DNA from: Paramecium octaurelia
Taxonomy: Eukaryota > Ciliophora > Oligohymenophorea > Peniculida > Parameciidae
Assembly (NCBI GenBank): GCA_905182995.1
Contig: CAJJDP010000100.1
Location: 141,403-205,402 of the forward strand
Reading direction: 5' to 3'
DNA length: 64,000 bases
Shown here: positions 1 to 12,229 of the stretch, in pieces
How the letters are laid out: every line of letters begins with the position of its first letter
Position numbering within the stretch: position 1 is the first letter of the stretch
Position numbers and translations under genes: made by a program
The notes under the pieces: model-generated
The model's database searches: none
The model's input: only the letters and a program-made list of their open reading frames with translations
What the model was told of the DNA's origin: nothing

Positions 1-700
1 ATAATTGGATGTGCACTATGTTAACAAGGATATTCTGTCTCATTTAAAATTAATTTATGAATAAAAAATACGGTTGATAATAATTGTTAATTTTTTGACT
101 ATGATGGAGATACTATTTGATTTGCTCAACAATTTAAACTTTTGGAGAATATATTTATTAAATAAATACTTACTAAGATAAGATTCCTAATTATGAATAA
201 TGTATCTAAAACTTATTTGATTTGATGATGTTTCTATAATGAAAGGTTGGATGTTTTAACAACAATCTAAATGGATTATGCATTTCTTGTAATGAGAAAA
301 TTTGAGAACGCTTAAGAATACTCTAAAAGTATAAATTAGAAACTATAGGATACTGATAATCATTAAACTTAGGATTTTATGATTTGAGCTAATTATTGAC
401 CAAGCCTTAATCACCTAATGTTCAAATCATACAAATAAATGCATAATTGAGAATAAATTGATTTAGAATAATATCTTAAGTATACTGTTACTTCAGATGA
501 ATATATTGGCTCTTATTCATAAATTTCTGGTAATTGTTACCAATGTCCTTATCCATGTAGATTTGCCTGTCGCTTGACAGCGATTTAGTTCATGAAAGTA
601 TTTAAATATTCTTAGAAATGCAATCCATACTTTATACTTAATTCGATAAACTCATAAATGTTTATTCAACTTTGATAATAATGTAATTTACGTTGATCTA
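1..700 (+). pseudogene. Remnant or left-truncated piece of a Cys-rich repeat gene
   Basis: Short plus-strand stretches encode cysteine-rich peptides: GCALCQQGYSV near 7, NGLCISCNEK near 270, and GNCYQCPYPCRFAC near 530. The CxxC spacing resembles the furin-like/growth-factor-receptor Cys-rich repeats common in ciliate surface proteins. The pieces lie in different frames with TGA codons between them, and I could not join them with convincing 20-30 nt introns. It may be the 3' end of a gene starting left of the window, or a decayed copy. From about 700 to 891 I see nothing else. Family assignment rests only on cysteine spacing. Confidence 0.3.
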
Positions 701-891
701 AGAAATGGATTAGTCTAAGTATGTAAAAATAATGTGCTATCAGTATATTTATATGAATCAACCTTTATAACAATTAATAATTTCGTTACAAATGCTACTA
801 TTTTAATAGATTATTTGAAAAAACAGATTTAAGACTTATATGATATTAAATATATTATATTTTAAGTATCATAATTTATATAATTAGTTTA

Positions 892-3282
892 TCAGTTTGA
901 GACTTTATTATACAATAATTGTTGAATCACAACTTTTTCTTTAAATTATTCCCATTCTGAATTTCGGATGTCCTATTTCTTCTCATTTTAAGGCTTTCTT
1001 AATTTATTTCTCTTATAATATTCCTGCAAATCTAATTTTCTTTATTTTTCTTCTATTTCTGAAAGTAATTAGGCTTAATCCTTAACAATTTTTTAATTTT
1101 TGGAATATATTTATTTGATTTCTTAATTTAATTCTGACTATTCAAGGAGATCAACTTCTTTGTAAATTAGGAGCTGATTAGTAAGGTGTTCAATTAAAAA
1201 TTCTGGACAAAATTATATTAACTTTAGACTAATTTTATAGACAATTGTAGTGCTAGATGAACTAACAATAGTCATTCTAGCTCTGTCAATACCTCTATCC
1301 CCTTCAAGTCTTAATCCTGTCAAAACTCTCCCAAAAATAATATCTCCAGGAAACAATTTTTTATAAATATAACTCTTTTTATATTAGATATATCCATTAT
1401 TGCTATTACAGACAGCATAATCTGGAACCTTATGCGTAACATCTCCATCTTATGTTAAACAAGCCAAATAATCTTCAGGCGTATTATGAGTAATTGTTAT
1501 TGGATGTTCTTAATAATACCTGTACGATTTTCTGTTCTACCTTCTTTGAAGATGTTGTGGTATTTTAATTCTTTCTGTATTTATAGTTCTAATAACATTA
1601 CAAGATCCCTTATATAAAATGAACATATATTCAAGGAGATCTCCTTCCCTAACTAAAACTTCATCTAGATGAAATCTTTAGGGTATTAACTAATTTGCTA
1701 GAGGTATTAATACAAATGGTTGAATTTATTTAAAGAACCTCAAAGATTTAAGCATTTTGATTTTCTGCTCTAATTCATCTTGCATCAAGACCATAAGGAT
1801 ATTTTTGAAATTCTCTCTGCTAATTGCCAGTAAATGACAAGTTTCGCTGGCTTGTATTGATGCTTTTCGTTATTATGCTTTATCTACTTTCTTATACTAA
1901 ATATTGTTTTATTTTGACAAGCCAGAAGACTAAACTAGTTCATCGTCATCATTGGCTAAATTCATTATATAATGTTTTTCTTTCACAGTATCTTCCTTAA
2001 CCAAATTAATGATATTTGTGTTTTGCCTTTGCAGTTCTTTAATCTTTTATTTTTATAAAGCTTCATCCTACTATCCTAGATCTTGAAGTTATTTTTTAAT
2101 TAGTTGCTCCTTAACTTCTTTAAGGGATCTTACATTAATATTTTCTAATTTTTCTTCAAGGACTTCCTCTTAGCCCTTTTATGTAGTTTCCATCATAGCC
2201 AACTCTCCGAAATGTTAGCCATCATAGAGAGATGATACAACCTATTCAATTACCGGTCCATCTTGAGTAAATTTCTTTTCTATTTTCACATCAACACTTC
2301 CAGATAAAATTACAAACAAATTATCTCCAAAATCTCCTTAATGAAATACATATTCTCCAGGAGGGACTTCTATATACTAACCTAATTTAACAAGGTTAAT
2401 CCTTGTCGATTTAGTAAATCTTTCAAAAAAAATGAGTTTCTAAACGATTTTGTCGATTTCATCAAAATTGATACTATCAAAAGGTTACCCTTATTCTATC
2501 AATTCCCTTTTAATCTTTAGTTACTCAGTTAGAAATATTAATTAATGCTCCGTTATTACATTATCCTTAATTTTTAAGAACTTATTTTTATCAGCATAGA
2601 GATTATGTATGAAAGCTTCAGTGTCAGCCGTCATTTTCATGAATTTGACATCTAGATGAGCTAATTCTTCATATAGTGCCTTAACTTCCTCAGGATTGAT
2701 TTGCAATATTTTTTTAGTTGTTTTAACATTATCTAAATTGCATTGCATAAACTGAGGTTCTTGTCTTATCTATTAAATTTAAGAGAAAAGCTAATTGATA
2801 TTCATGGTTGTAGGTTTGAGTATTTATTATTAATTTACAACTTCTAGTGATTATTATTTTGCCACAAGTTTAGTAACTGAATTATTAGTTTTTGTAGTTC
2901 TTTTGGTCGCAGATTGAATGAGTGGTTAGGATTTTATTATTGATTATTATGTACTCATGTGGGTTGGCATAGTTGTTGAATACTTTTTTGCAAATAATTT
3001 CATCTTTGTGTGATAATATACATCTTTATTTTTAGACTCCTTGATTTCTTCATCATTTGAATATAATGGCATTTCAAATAGTGCATCTTTACAAGGTAAT
3101 TAAAGAGCAGTTTAAGGTCGAGTAGTTTTTCTTGAAGTTGTGAAGAATTGAGAATCGCAAATTACACTTTATTTGTTAATGTTGTTAAACATTAATGAAT
3201 CTATACTTGGTTTTGATGATAATTTTACTCTTCTTGTTGCTGTGGGTAATCTCTTTGGTCTAAAAATTCCATTATTAATCAT
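892..3282 (-). CDS. Protein with two cyclic-nucleotide-binding domains
   Basis: One uninterrupted table-6 frame of 797 codons (796 aa) runs from ATG at 3282 to TGA at 892. A basic, Thr/Ser-rich N-terminus of about 260 residues precedes a cNMP-binding fold at about 270-370 (FHQGDFGDNLFVILSGSVDV, then DGQHFGELAMMETT, the phosphate-binding-cassette region). A helical linker leads to a second cNMP-binding-like unit at about 505-660 (VREGDLLEYMFILYKGS). The C-terminus (about 690-796) is charged and probably coiled coil. There is no kinase or channel segment, so this is not a PKG or a CNG channel. It could be a PKA regulatory-like or ciliary cNMP sensor. The second domain lacks an obvious GE...R cassette and may not bind ligand. 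Domain call strong, role inferred. Confidence 0.85.
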
Positions 3283-3305
3283 ATAATATAAAATAATTTT
3301 TCAGA

Positions 3306-3881
3306 TCAGTTTTTCTTACAATTACTCTAGTATGTTAGTCTTGATTAAATATTTGAGACTTTTTCTAAGTGTTGCAATTTATCGTTTAGTCTACCTATTT
3401 CATTAATGTATGACATTGACAGGCTATCTTGTCCACTAATATTGGGTTTCAGCTTTTCCAATTATTCGATTTTCTTAGTAATTGATAAATGCTCATTCTA
3501 TTTCTCTTTAAAGATTAATTTCAATTCTAATAATTCTTGGTTTGCATTTCTGGTTTGAAATTCAATCTAGTACATCAGATCCTCTATTTTTCTTAAATCT
3601 TCCTATTTTTCATTTATCTATTCATTTAATTATTAAATTTAATTTTCTTCTTCAGCATCTATTTATTAAACCCTACTATTTTTTATTTTTTCTTGTTTAA
3701 GTTATGCTAAATGCTATTTTTGAAGCAGGACTGTTTTTTCTAAATTTGTTATCTAGATATCAGATTCAGGATCATATTTTAATTATAATGACAACAATTT
3801 TTTACTCAGTTCTTTATTTTCGTCAGAAGCTAATTAAATTGTTTACTATAATTGTTTAATTGTCTCTATGTGGTAGTCCAT
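3306..3881 (-). CDS. Coiled-coil protein, function unknown
   Basis: A single 192-codon exon (191 aa) starts at ATG 3881 and stops at TGA 3306, 24 bases beyond the start codon of the cNMP-binding gene. Heptad-like Leu/Ile spacing with dense Q, E and K runs through nearly the whole length (for example LSKKLLSLQLKY, EQLEKLKPNISG), so it is predicted to be one long coiled coil. No catalytic or zinc motif is visible. It lies head-to-tail with its neighbours on the minus strand, but there is no evidence of co-transcription. I do not recognise a family. Cytoskeletal or basal-body proteins of ciliates often look like this, which is only a compositional argument. Confidence 0.75.
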
Positions 3882-3929
3882 TAAATTATATTATTAATAA
3901 TAGTTGTTAATATTATATTATACATTATA

Positions 3930-5065
3930 TCAATCTTTTTTGGATTTGTCATCATCTTTTTTGAGGAGACTTTCTTATTCTTCGTCCTTATTTACATCAT
4001 CTAACAATTCCTCAAGGAAGTTTTAGTCTTAGAATAATTGCCTATGTGAAAGAAACAAATTACTTCTATGTGTCTTATTTTTATTGCTCTTATGCAGGTT
4101 AATTTTATTATTGTGGTTATTCTATATGCATACTCAATAATCTAGCTTACTCGAACAGTTCATCATTGTCTTCTTCTATAGTATTTTCTACTTTTTCTTC
4201 TTATATTAATTGTTATTATTAAGGCTATAATTATTGTTATTGTTATTATTAAGGCTATTATAATTATTAGGCTAATTATTATTATTATCTTTATGCTTCT
4301 TCTTCAAGACTCATTTTCATTATCATTGCCATCTCTGGATCAATATTAGGATCAATTCCTCCATATTCAGAGAATTGTACTCCTGTTCCTTATTATGGGA
4401 CTTACTCTTGTTATTATTATCCTGGCTCAGCTTAAAAATCTGATGAATTTCCTAAAGATGAAAAGAGTTTTTCTGTAGCACTCATTCCTGGATAAATGTT
4501 AATGAATTTTGAAGTTGATCCTTTTTTAACATTTTCAAAGAAAATTTCCAATTTCTTAAGATGATCTTCATTCTACTCTCCAAAATTGATTAAATCAATT
4601 GCTATATTATTTTTCTTTAACCTCTTTGCTAGGCTAACATTATTTTAATTAGATTATACTTTACTAGAGTGTCTACTTCTTCTTCAATCGGGCTAGCAAC
4701 AAATACCACAATACGTTGATGCTATTACTTATTGATTCTATGTTTCAAAGCCAATGATGCCTATTGAAGTGCAACAGAAAACTATAAATTACCTATTTAT
4801 TAATTTGACTTGCTTTACCTTCTAATCTTGTTTTATGGAATTATCCTTAAATTTAATCTCTATCGTTTGTTGGAGTCATTAACAGTCTTACTTGTTTGCC
4901 TCCTCCTAAAATCAATCCCATTCCACTTTCCATGTTTGAATCAATAACTACATTAATATATAATTCAATGGCTTCTTGTTAAGCATTCCATCTAGATGGC
5001 TCTAAGTCTCCATTTCTAGAGAATTCTGAGTTATCCAAAACTACTACAGCTGCTTCTAGAGGCAT
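3930..5065 (-). CDS. RPN10: 26S proteasome ubiquitin receptor RPN10/PSMD4
   Basis: Start ATG 5065 gives MPLEAAVVVLDNSEFSRNGD, the conserved N-terminus of the RPN10 von Willebrand A domain. The VWA fold covers about residues 1-190 (LKHRINKQQHQRIVVFVASP; DLINFGEQ). A ubiquitin-interacting motif follows at about 225-245 (GGIDPNIDPEMAMIMKMSLE), then a Q-rich tail ending in an acidic helix. Three introns restore the frame: 4793-4818 (26 nt), 4634-4659 (26 nt) and 4042-4063 (22 nt). The spliced CDS is 354 codons (353 aa), close to animal PSMD4. The protein would dock polyubiquitinated substrates on the 19S lid/base. The UIM, VWA and length all agree, so the call is firm. Confidence 0.95.
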
Positions 5066-5149
5066 TTCTGATAAATTTAAATAATTAAATAATCACATTG
5101 GGAATTTTTTTGTTATTCCCTTCAGAAATTAATAGTTATTCATTTACAA

Positions 5150-5560
5150 TCATTATAAAATAATCAAATCATCGATCCTATCATCGACATCTATTTCTTA
5201 GCTCTATTATTTGGTAGACTTGGCAATAACTGGCTTTTTTGGTCTATTATGTTTAAAATATTGATGATTTAAAATAGCTGATTTTGTGTTGCATTGTTTA
5301 GAACATTCAGAACAAGAATATGTTTTATTGATTGAATCAAATTTAATCTTTGGTGTTTATGTCTTCACTCCTTCTAATTAATCCATTTATTGTTTCAACC
5401 CCTTTTTGATTTCTTTTACTTCTTTCTCTCCCTCATTATTTTCATTTGGATTCTTCATATACTTTTCTTCAAATTCATCTAAAGTCATAGATAATAATTT
5501 AAATCTCTCAAATATTTTAGCCATCTGTGTTAAATAGTTTGTTACTTCTGATTAATTCAT
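5150..5560 (-). CDS. Small single C2H2 zinc-finger protein
   Basis: An intronless frame of 137 codons (136 aa) runs from ATG 5560 to TGA 5150. The N-terminal half is charged and helical. Residues about 88-112 hold CSECSKQCNTKSAILNHQYF followed by KH, a C-x2-C-x12-H-x4-H finger with extra cysteines. A basic stretch RPKKP follows. The same layout, a single finger with NHQ...H and K/P-rich end, recurs in the gene at 63603 at the other edge of the window, so the two are probably paralogues. A single finger could bind RNA or protein rather than DNA. No family name can be given. Confidence 0.7.
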
Positions 5561-5738
5561 AACTTTTTATTTGAAATAGAAAGCAATTCATACCCTTATA
5601 ATTTCAAATTAAAACAAGGATTTTTTTTGAAATCAGGTTATAGAATTCATCTGTTTGTTCACTTCTGAAATATTGTCCTAATTCAAATTTTTAATAAATT
5701 TTATTAAATAATATAATATATTCGTTAAGAAATATCAT

Positions 5739-8700
5739 TCATTTTTTTGATTTTATCTATTTCTAATTTATCCTAATATATAATTGTATAAGAAACAAGG
5801 TTATTAATTATACAAAATTAGTTAAGTGACGTTTACTCATCAGAATTAATCTCACTTCCGCTGACGATACTTGATTTTAAGCGAACAAAGTTAATCCTTG
5901 GCTCAGATCCTTATCAGGATCTAAAAAAATATTATATCCAAAAGTGGCAATACGAATTAAGCCAGCTTAACAAATCATATAATGAGTAGTATTGAGTTTG
6001 GTAATTTCAAGGTTCTAATTTGAGTAAACGTAATCTTGAAATTCATTATCATTTTTTAGGTCATAATAATAAAAATGATTTACATTATTGAAATGGCTAA
6101 GAACCAAAATGTTTTCATCCACTAAATCAAAAGCAATAGCTCCATTATCGTATTGTATTGGATATCTTATCTAAGTTTATAAATAAACTCCATTTATTTA
6201 TTCTTTATTTATTTCTATATTAAGTACTAGTGAGCGAAGTTGTAAAATAATTAATACTTTAATAGTAATCAATTCATTAATCCTTTTACAAGAAACCAAT
6301 TATATTTATTGAAAAGTTGAATTATTTTCAAAAATAAATTTGTTTTAAAGTACTTTTTTCACTTCTTATAAAAGTGGTTATGTAACATTTAAATAGGAAA
6401 TAATTGGTTATTCTGTTAATCTAAATTTACGAATCGAAATAACAAAATTAAAGGTTGATTTGATTTAATGAAGCAATAAATAATGTTCTTCTGTATTTTC
6501 TATAAAAATTAAGTCAATGACGTTATCCAAACCTGTAATTTAATCAAATTAACCTTTTTCAACATATAAGAAAATATTCTCATTTGAGGTCTTTATCAGA
6601 ATCAAATTTCCTTCTCTTTTTAAATATCTTAATAAATCCACCTATTCAACCTCAAACTTTCTTGAAATGCTATTTTTTCTTATCAAAAAGGTGTCTTCCT
6701 CTTCTAATTAATACTCAATACCATACAGAGCTTAACCCAATATTTATATACTTAAAAAATCAAAATTACCCAACCAGATTATTGCTATTTTTTCAGAAAA
6801 TGACGGAAAAATAAACTAGAAAGTATTATTATCCAATACAATGATTGGAACTTCTACTTTTGATTCTAAATTTCGAATTTTCAAAGACCAATAGCAAGCA
6901 ATTTATTTCAAATCTTAACATTTTTGGAGAGATAGTATTGGATTAATTGGACTTATATCAATTATTTTATTTGAATTCATTTTATAGCTTAATTTATCAA
7001 TAGGACCATAAAAATAATTAGATACTTTGATTTAGAAGTTTGGAGGATTTTAGTAGATTTCAGTTGAGTTAAAATGTGCATGCAAATGTCTGCATTCATT
7101 AATGATTAATATATTAAAATCAAAATGATATTTCTTATCTAAATTATAAGGTTGAATTCTGGCTGTTATATGATCTTTTAAAACTAATTTATTCATTAGT
7201 ATTTCTTAAATTTAAATTTCAACTTCATATTGAATCAAATTTGTTATACTAAATCCTTATTTGGGATTGTAAAAACCTATAAAATGTTCTTCAATAAAAA
7301 AAAAGGGAGTGTCTGTTTAAATAATTTCCTTTAAAAAAAGTTCATCTTTCAGATATGAGAAGATCAAAACATAAATAGATTGATTTTTTTCTGTTAAAAT
7401 ACAAAAGTAATTTCTGGTCTCTTTGTATTGCAAAGGCTTTTTTAAGGTAAATTCGGAATTAGTCCAATTAAGTTGAAGTTGTATTTCACCTTCATCAAAT
7501 ATATACCCTAAAATTGAGTTTGTTTCAAATTGTATCGCAATAATAGAATATAGCGAATTTACTCTAGCTTAAATGCCAATTATTAAGACTTCAGGAAATT
7601 TATAATACTTTGATTTATTATCCCTTTCAATATAAATTAAGCCAAGATATTAGAGAATCTAAGAGTTTTGATATTATGCGTAAAATAAAATTTAGGTGTT
7701 TGAGGAAGAATTCTGTTGTAAATTTTCTAAATTTGTTGCAATTACTGAGTCAAAACCTTGACGGAGTAAATTTATTATTTAAATTTAATTATTTACACCT
7801 GTGTAAATAAGTAAATATTATTAAAATTGTTTAATTTGAAAAACCTTATGATCAAACTTTATATACTGTTATTAAATATTATAATTTCTACACTAAAGGA
7901 ACCTACCAACATTAGTATTCTGATCATAAATTAGAAAGTTACTATAATAGTCATATACTTAAGTAGAATGTAAAACAATTTATAATACAACTCTTTTTCT
8001 GAAGCAATTATAAACGAAGAGATTGTTATCGATTTCATAAATGATATTCTCTTATTCTATGCTTGAAACATCATAAATTTTATAATGAGACTCATATTAT
8101 AGACCCTTGATCAAACACTAATTTTTATTAATTGTTAATCTTTTGATACTTAGACTTAATTAATTTGTTCTTAATTTTAAAATATCAAAGTCATTTAATT
8201 CAAGGGGGGTTTCTGGCTTTATGTCGGTTTTACAGTTTAATTTCATATCACAATTAAATATGGTATCAATAGTATATATAGGAATCTAAGTTTGGGCTTA
8301 TGATATTTACTCTAGCCTTCTACATTAAATATTGTTGTAGTTGCCAAAAATTTATTACTCATCTAATTCAAATATGTATTGTTTAGTAGGTTTCAGTATT
8401 TTTCTCATTAGTGAAAACCTATAGAATTGTATAACTTTATTGGAAAGATCAATTTAATAAAATAAATTAAATTAATCCAAAAAGTTCAATGGAGTTGCCT
8501 CAATTGAATATGTTTTATTAATGAATTTAGTTACATCAACAGTAAGCTCATTTTTTCTCTTTAAGAAAAGTGAATACTGGACATAATTAATATCATAAAA
8601 CTCATATTACTTATGGAGTTCAAATTCAGTAATTTATACCTATGAAGTGACAATAAAATCTTATTAATTGTAAATTATTGGTATAATTTGCGAACATTTT

Positions 8701-9591
8701 TACATAATTATTAACTTTTATACAAAATTTGAAGCAGTATAAATGGTAAATGAAATTAACCCAATTCCTATTTTCTGAGTTTCAATTTTTGCGTATCGAT
8801 TTTCTTCAATTAAATATAGATTAAATTGAGAATTTTTTTCACAAAATTAAATCTCTCTTATTACCTTCAACTTATTTTCTATTACAATATGTTGATAATC
8901 AATAAATACTTAAGCCTTCTTATTTGATTGATCTGTCTTTAAAATTATCCAATGAGCACAATTATAATAGGCAATTATCAAACTATTATCAATTAATTTA
9001 TATTAAGTTATTTTACACTTTTCTTAATATTGAATACTTAAATCTATTTAAAATTATAGTGTTGTTGAATTATGAATATCTACTTCATATAACTTCAACA
9101 TAGGATTATTGCTGCAGAGCAATATAAATGTTTATTTAACTTCATCAAAATGCATATAATCACATTACTCTTATTATATAATTTTGGTTTATATTAGGAT
9201 TACTTATTCAAAATCATCTTTTTCCTCAAAAAAGATTGAGTTGCTCTCAATATAATTTATCTTAAATTATTTTCCCTATGCAATTGATACAATATTCATT
9301 AACTTTAAATAAAGAACAAATGAATCTATTTGTAATCTTTTATTTTAATTAAAGAGCGTCGATGATTTGAAGTGATATAAAATTTTCTTGATAAGGAATT
9401 GAAAATGATTTTTTTACAATATCCATATTGATGCTTTCGGAATTTTAAATATTTTCATCATCACCCTGTAAGATCAGCTAACTTTTATAATTAGAAATAT
9501 AGAATTAGTTAGGCAAAATTGTAATATTCTTGCACGTGTGAGAGTATACTTTTTGTATGAGGAATACTTCAAAAATAAAAAGAAAAAACAT
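5739..9591 (-). CDS. Very large secretory-pathway protein with C-terminal membrane anchor
   Basis: From ATG 9591 the frame begins MFFLFIFEVFLIQKVYSHTC, a plausible signal peptide. After a single 28-nt intron (9276-9303) it continues for 1,275 codons (1,274 aa) to TGA 5739. The last 30 residues contain a hydrophobic stretch (NFVQLITLFLIQLYIRI) followed by KQIKSKK, consistent with a type I membrane anchor. The long lumenal region is rich in F, Y, I, N and Q, with repeated short beta-strand-like blocks. No enzyme motif or cysteine array is visible. An earlier ATG in another frame leads to TGA within about 50 codons and was rejected. Family unknown. An extracellular, beta-propeller-like or adhesion-type architecture is a guess from composition only. 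Confidence 0.75.
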
Positions 9592-10121
9592 TACAATTAT
9601 TTTTCCATTTATAATAAATTTTTATTTTATTAAGGTTATGTGTTTTTGAAAAAAAAATGATAATTAATAAGAAATTATAAGGCTCAAGAGACTATAGGCC
9701 AGAATCGCATCAATAAATTAATTTATATATAAAAAATTCTAGGTAATTTGATTTATTTATTTTTTCGTATTGCTCCAAGTGATATATTTGAGATTATCAA
9801 CATATTCTATTTAAATAACAAGTTTCCAACATTGGATTAACTAATCTAATTAATGAATATGTTTCATTCTTACATTATGGTTAACAGATTAGCGAATTTT
9901 TTGCAAAGTTCATACATTAATCAAAATATTTATTTTTTCAATTCATGAATTGACAAAATATGAGCCTTAAAGATAAAATTGAGTTTGACTTTAATTTATA
10001 TTAGGAATATATTATTTATTTGTTTATTAATAAATGTATAAATAATGTTATTGTGAATAATAAAATTCATTAGATAGTTTTTCTTGTATAACTTGTAAAA
10101 GATAGAACCATTGGCCATGTT
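9592..10121. other. Intergenic, divergent promoter region
   Basis: About 530 bases separate the start codons of the large minus-strand membrane-protein gene and the plus-strand SP-RING gene. It is more than 75% A+T. Frames are open only by chance and no domain, tRNA or repeat is evident. It presumably holds both promoters and 5' UTRs. Confidence 0.5.
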
Positions 10122-12079
10122 ATGATTATTAAATAACAGATAAATAACCATTAGAATAACGTTGTTTAGATTGCATATTCCAGGCCAGTAACCCATTTAA
10201 ACAAATTGAAGTACATTAAATAATTAACCAATTTTCAGCATTATGTTAGATTCAATAACAAAAAGAATAAAATCTTTTAGATTGGAAAAACAGTTTAAGA
10301 ATAATAGTTTTCGTTTACTTTTGAGGTGACCAAATATTATGAGGATATCAAAAAGAATTAGATAATCCTTTCAATATTTTGTATAAAGATGAAAGATCAA
10401 AAATAACTGTTTGTATGGCCTAGCAATAATATAGAAATATTGGTTAATGAAAGATATTAGATAAAATATCATGAGACTGACTTTGCTTATGTGTAATATA
10501 ATTGAAATTATTCTAGGCCTCCTAATAATATTGTCAATGGTTAAAATCGTATTCAACTTATTTTCAAGGATAAGAACGAGTACAATTCGTTATTTGGAAT
10601 TTTGCTTGTAAAAAATATTGAATGGCAGGAGGTTAAACAATAAATAATGGATGCTGATAAGGATTAGATAGAATAAATTATAACTTAATAAAAAGTTTTC
10701 TATTTTGATAAAATAAACAAGCCTGATGAAAATTCTGAAGAATCTATTGATGTTTAGGTTTAATCAAACTTATCGATTAACTTATTAGATCCTTTTACAA
10801 CTTAGCAATTGTAATTGCCAGCCAGAGGGAAAAATTGTCAACATGTAAATTGCTTTGATTTAAATACTTTTTTAATTTTTAATTCTCAACCAAATAAAAG
10901 TAGATGGACATGTCCTTATTGCAATTTAACTACTACTTTTGATTAAATCTAAATTGATTATTTATAAGTTCGACTGTTATAAGATATCAAGATAGATCAC
11001 CCAAATATCTATTATAAAATTTAAAGAGTTTCCTTGAATCAATTATTTCAATACTAAATAAATCCAAAATTATAGAAAAAGTAAATGTAGAAAAAATAAT
11101 AGATTTTAAACTCTTAAAATTTGACATAACTAATTAAAATTAATAACAAAGCACTTGAATTTGAAAATAATCAAATCCAATTTGAAATAGTGGAACTTTA
11201 AAAAAGGAATAATTACACATCAGCTTATATCACATTTAAATCTGCTAAAAAATTAATACAAAAAATAAAATAAAAAGAATTATTAAAGCATAATATAGTT
11301 AAAGATGCTTCAGAATTGGCGAAATATTTTTGTAATTTATTTGACCTCAAATATTATGATAAATTTAGTGTTTTTGATAGTTAAGTGGATTTGTAATTTT
11401 TAGAGTCTCAATAAGATTTTGAATTAATTTGCAAAGCGATTTACGAAAACACTGTGAGCGGATTATTTATATACTTTATTAGATTTATAGCTCCCTCCTT
11501 GAAAATTTTTGCTTAAGCTATTATGCAATTCAGTTTTTATCTTAAATTATCATTTAAATCAAACTATTAAAAGAAAATGCTTGAGTTACTTTTGGCTGCC
11601 TCTTATGATAAAAATGAAAAATATTCATAAGGATACAATTTCAAAGTAATTTGTAGTTTATGTAAAGTGACAAATGATGAGTACATTAATCACATTATAT
11701 ACTTATCATAAAAAATAGGAACAATATTTTACAATCTCAACGCTAGTAGCTTATTCATAGTTCGTAATTGTATTAATCTAAGTCACATGTTTGATCAAGA
11801 TTTTATATATAATAAATTAAGGGATGATTAGGATATATATGAATCCTCAATTGAAACTATTAAGGAAATCTATAGCATATAAATACTCAAAGAAAATCCT
11901 AACGTTTCAGAAATACTTGCTCTGATTTTGTATATATTATATAAAAGTATAATTTGATTTAATTAGTAGAGGATAAGATTTATGAGAACATTTGGAATTA
12001 ATTTAATGAGTATAATTTAGGCAACGTGAAGAAGAAGTTTAAGAATTTGGAATATAAAAATGATTTTTGTTATTTATGA
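10122..12079 (+). CDS. SP-RING (MIZ) zinc-finger protein, PIAS/SIZ-type SUMO E3 ligase candidate
   Basis: Start ATG 10122 (MIIKQQINNHQ). Residues about 1-215 resemble a PINIT region (QFSFTFEVTKYYEDIKKNQI; QLFVWPSNNIEILVNER). The SP-RING follows at about 222-275: LPARGKNCQHVNCFDLNTF...RWTCPYCN, with the C, C-H, C, C ligands of the MIZ finger. A helical C-terminal half of unknown function follows. A 24-nt intron (10493-10516) contains an in-frame TGA. A second intron starting at 11947, either 20 or 23 nt, is needed to pass TGA at 11955 and extends the protein to TGA 12079 (about 636 aa). SP-RING proteins recruit UBC9~SUMO, usually in the nucleus. No SAP domain is visible. A decayed relative lies at 13.7-14.7 kb. 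Confidence 0.85.
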
Positions 12080-12229
12080 GATAATGTATATGATTTATAA
12101 AATCAAACAAATTTTTATCTGTTTAACTATTAATGAGAAAATTGTAAAAATTATAGGTGTTTTTTTTGAATTGGATCTTCCTAATCATCAATTCTCTTAA
12201 TTACTTAATTAATTCCATATCCATCTAAT

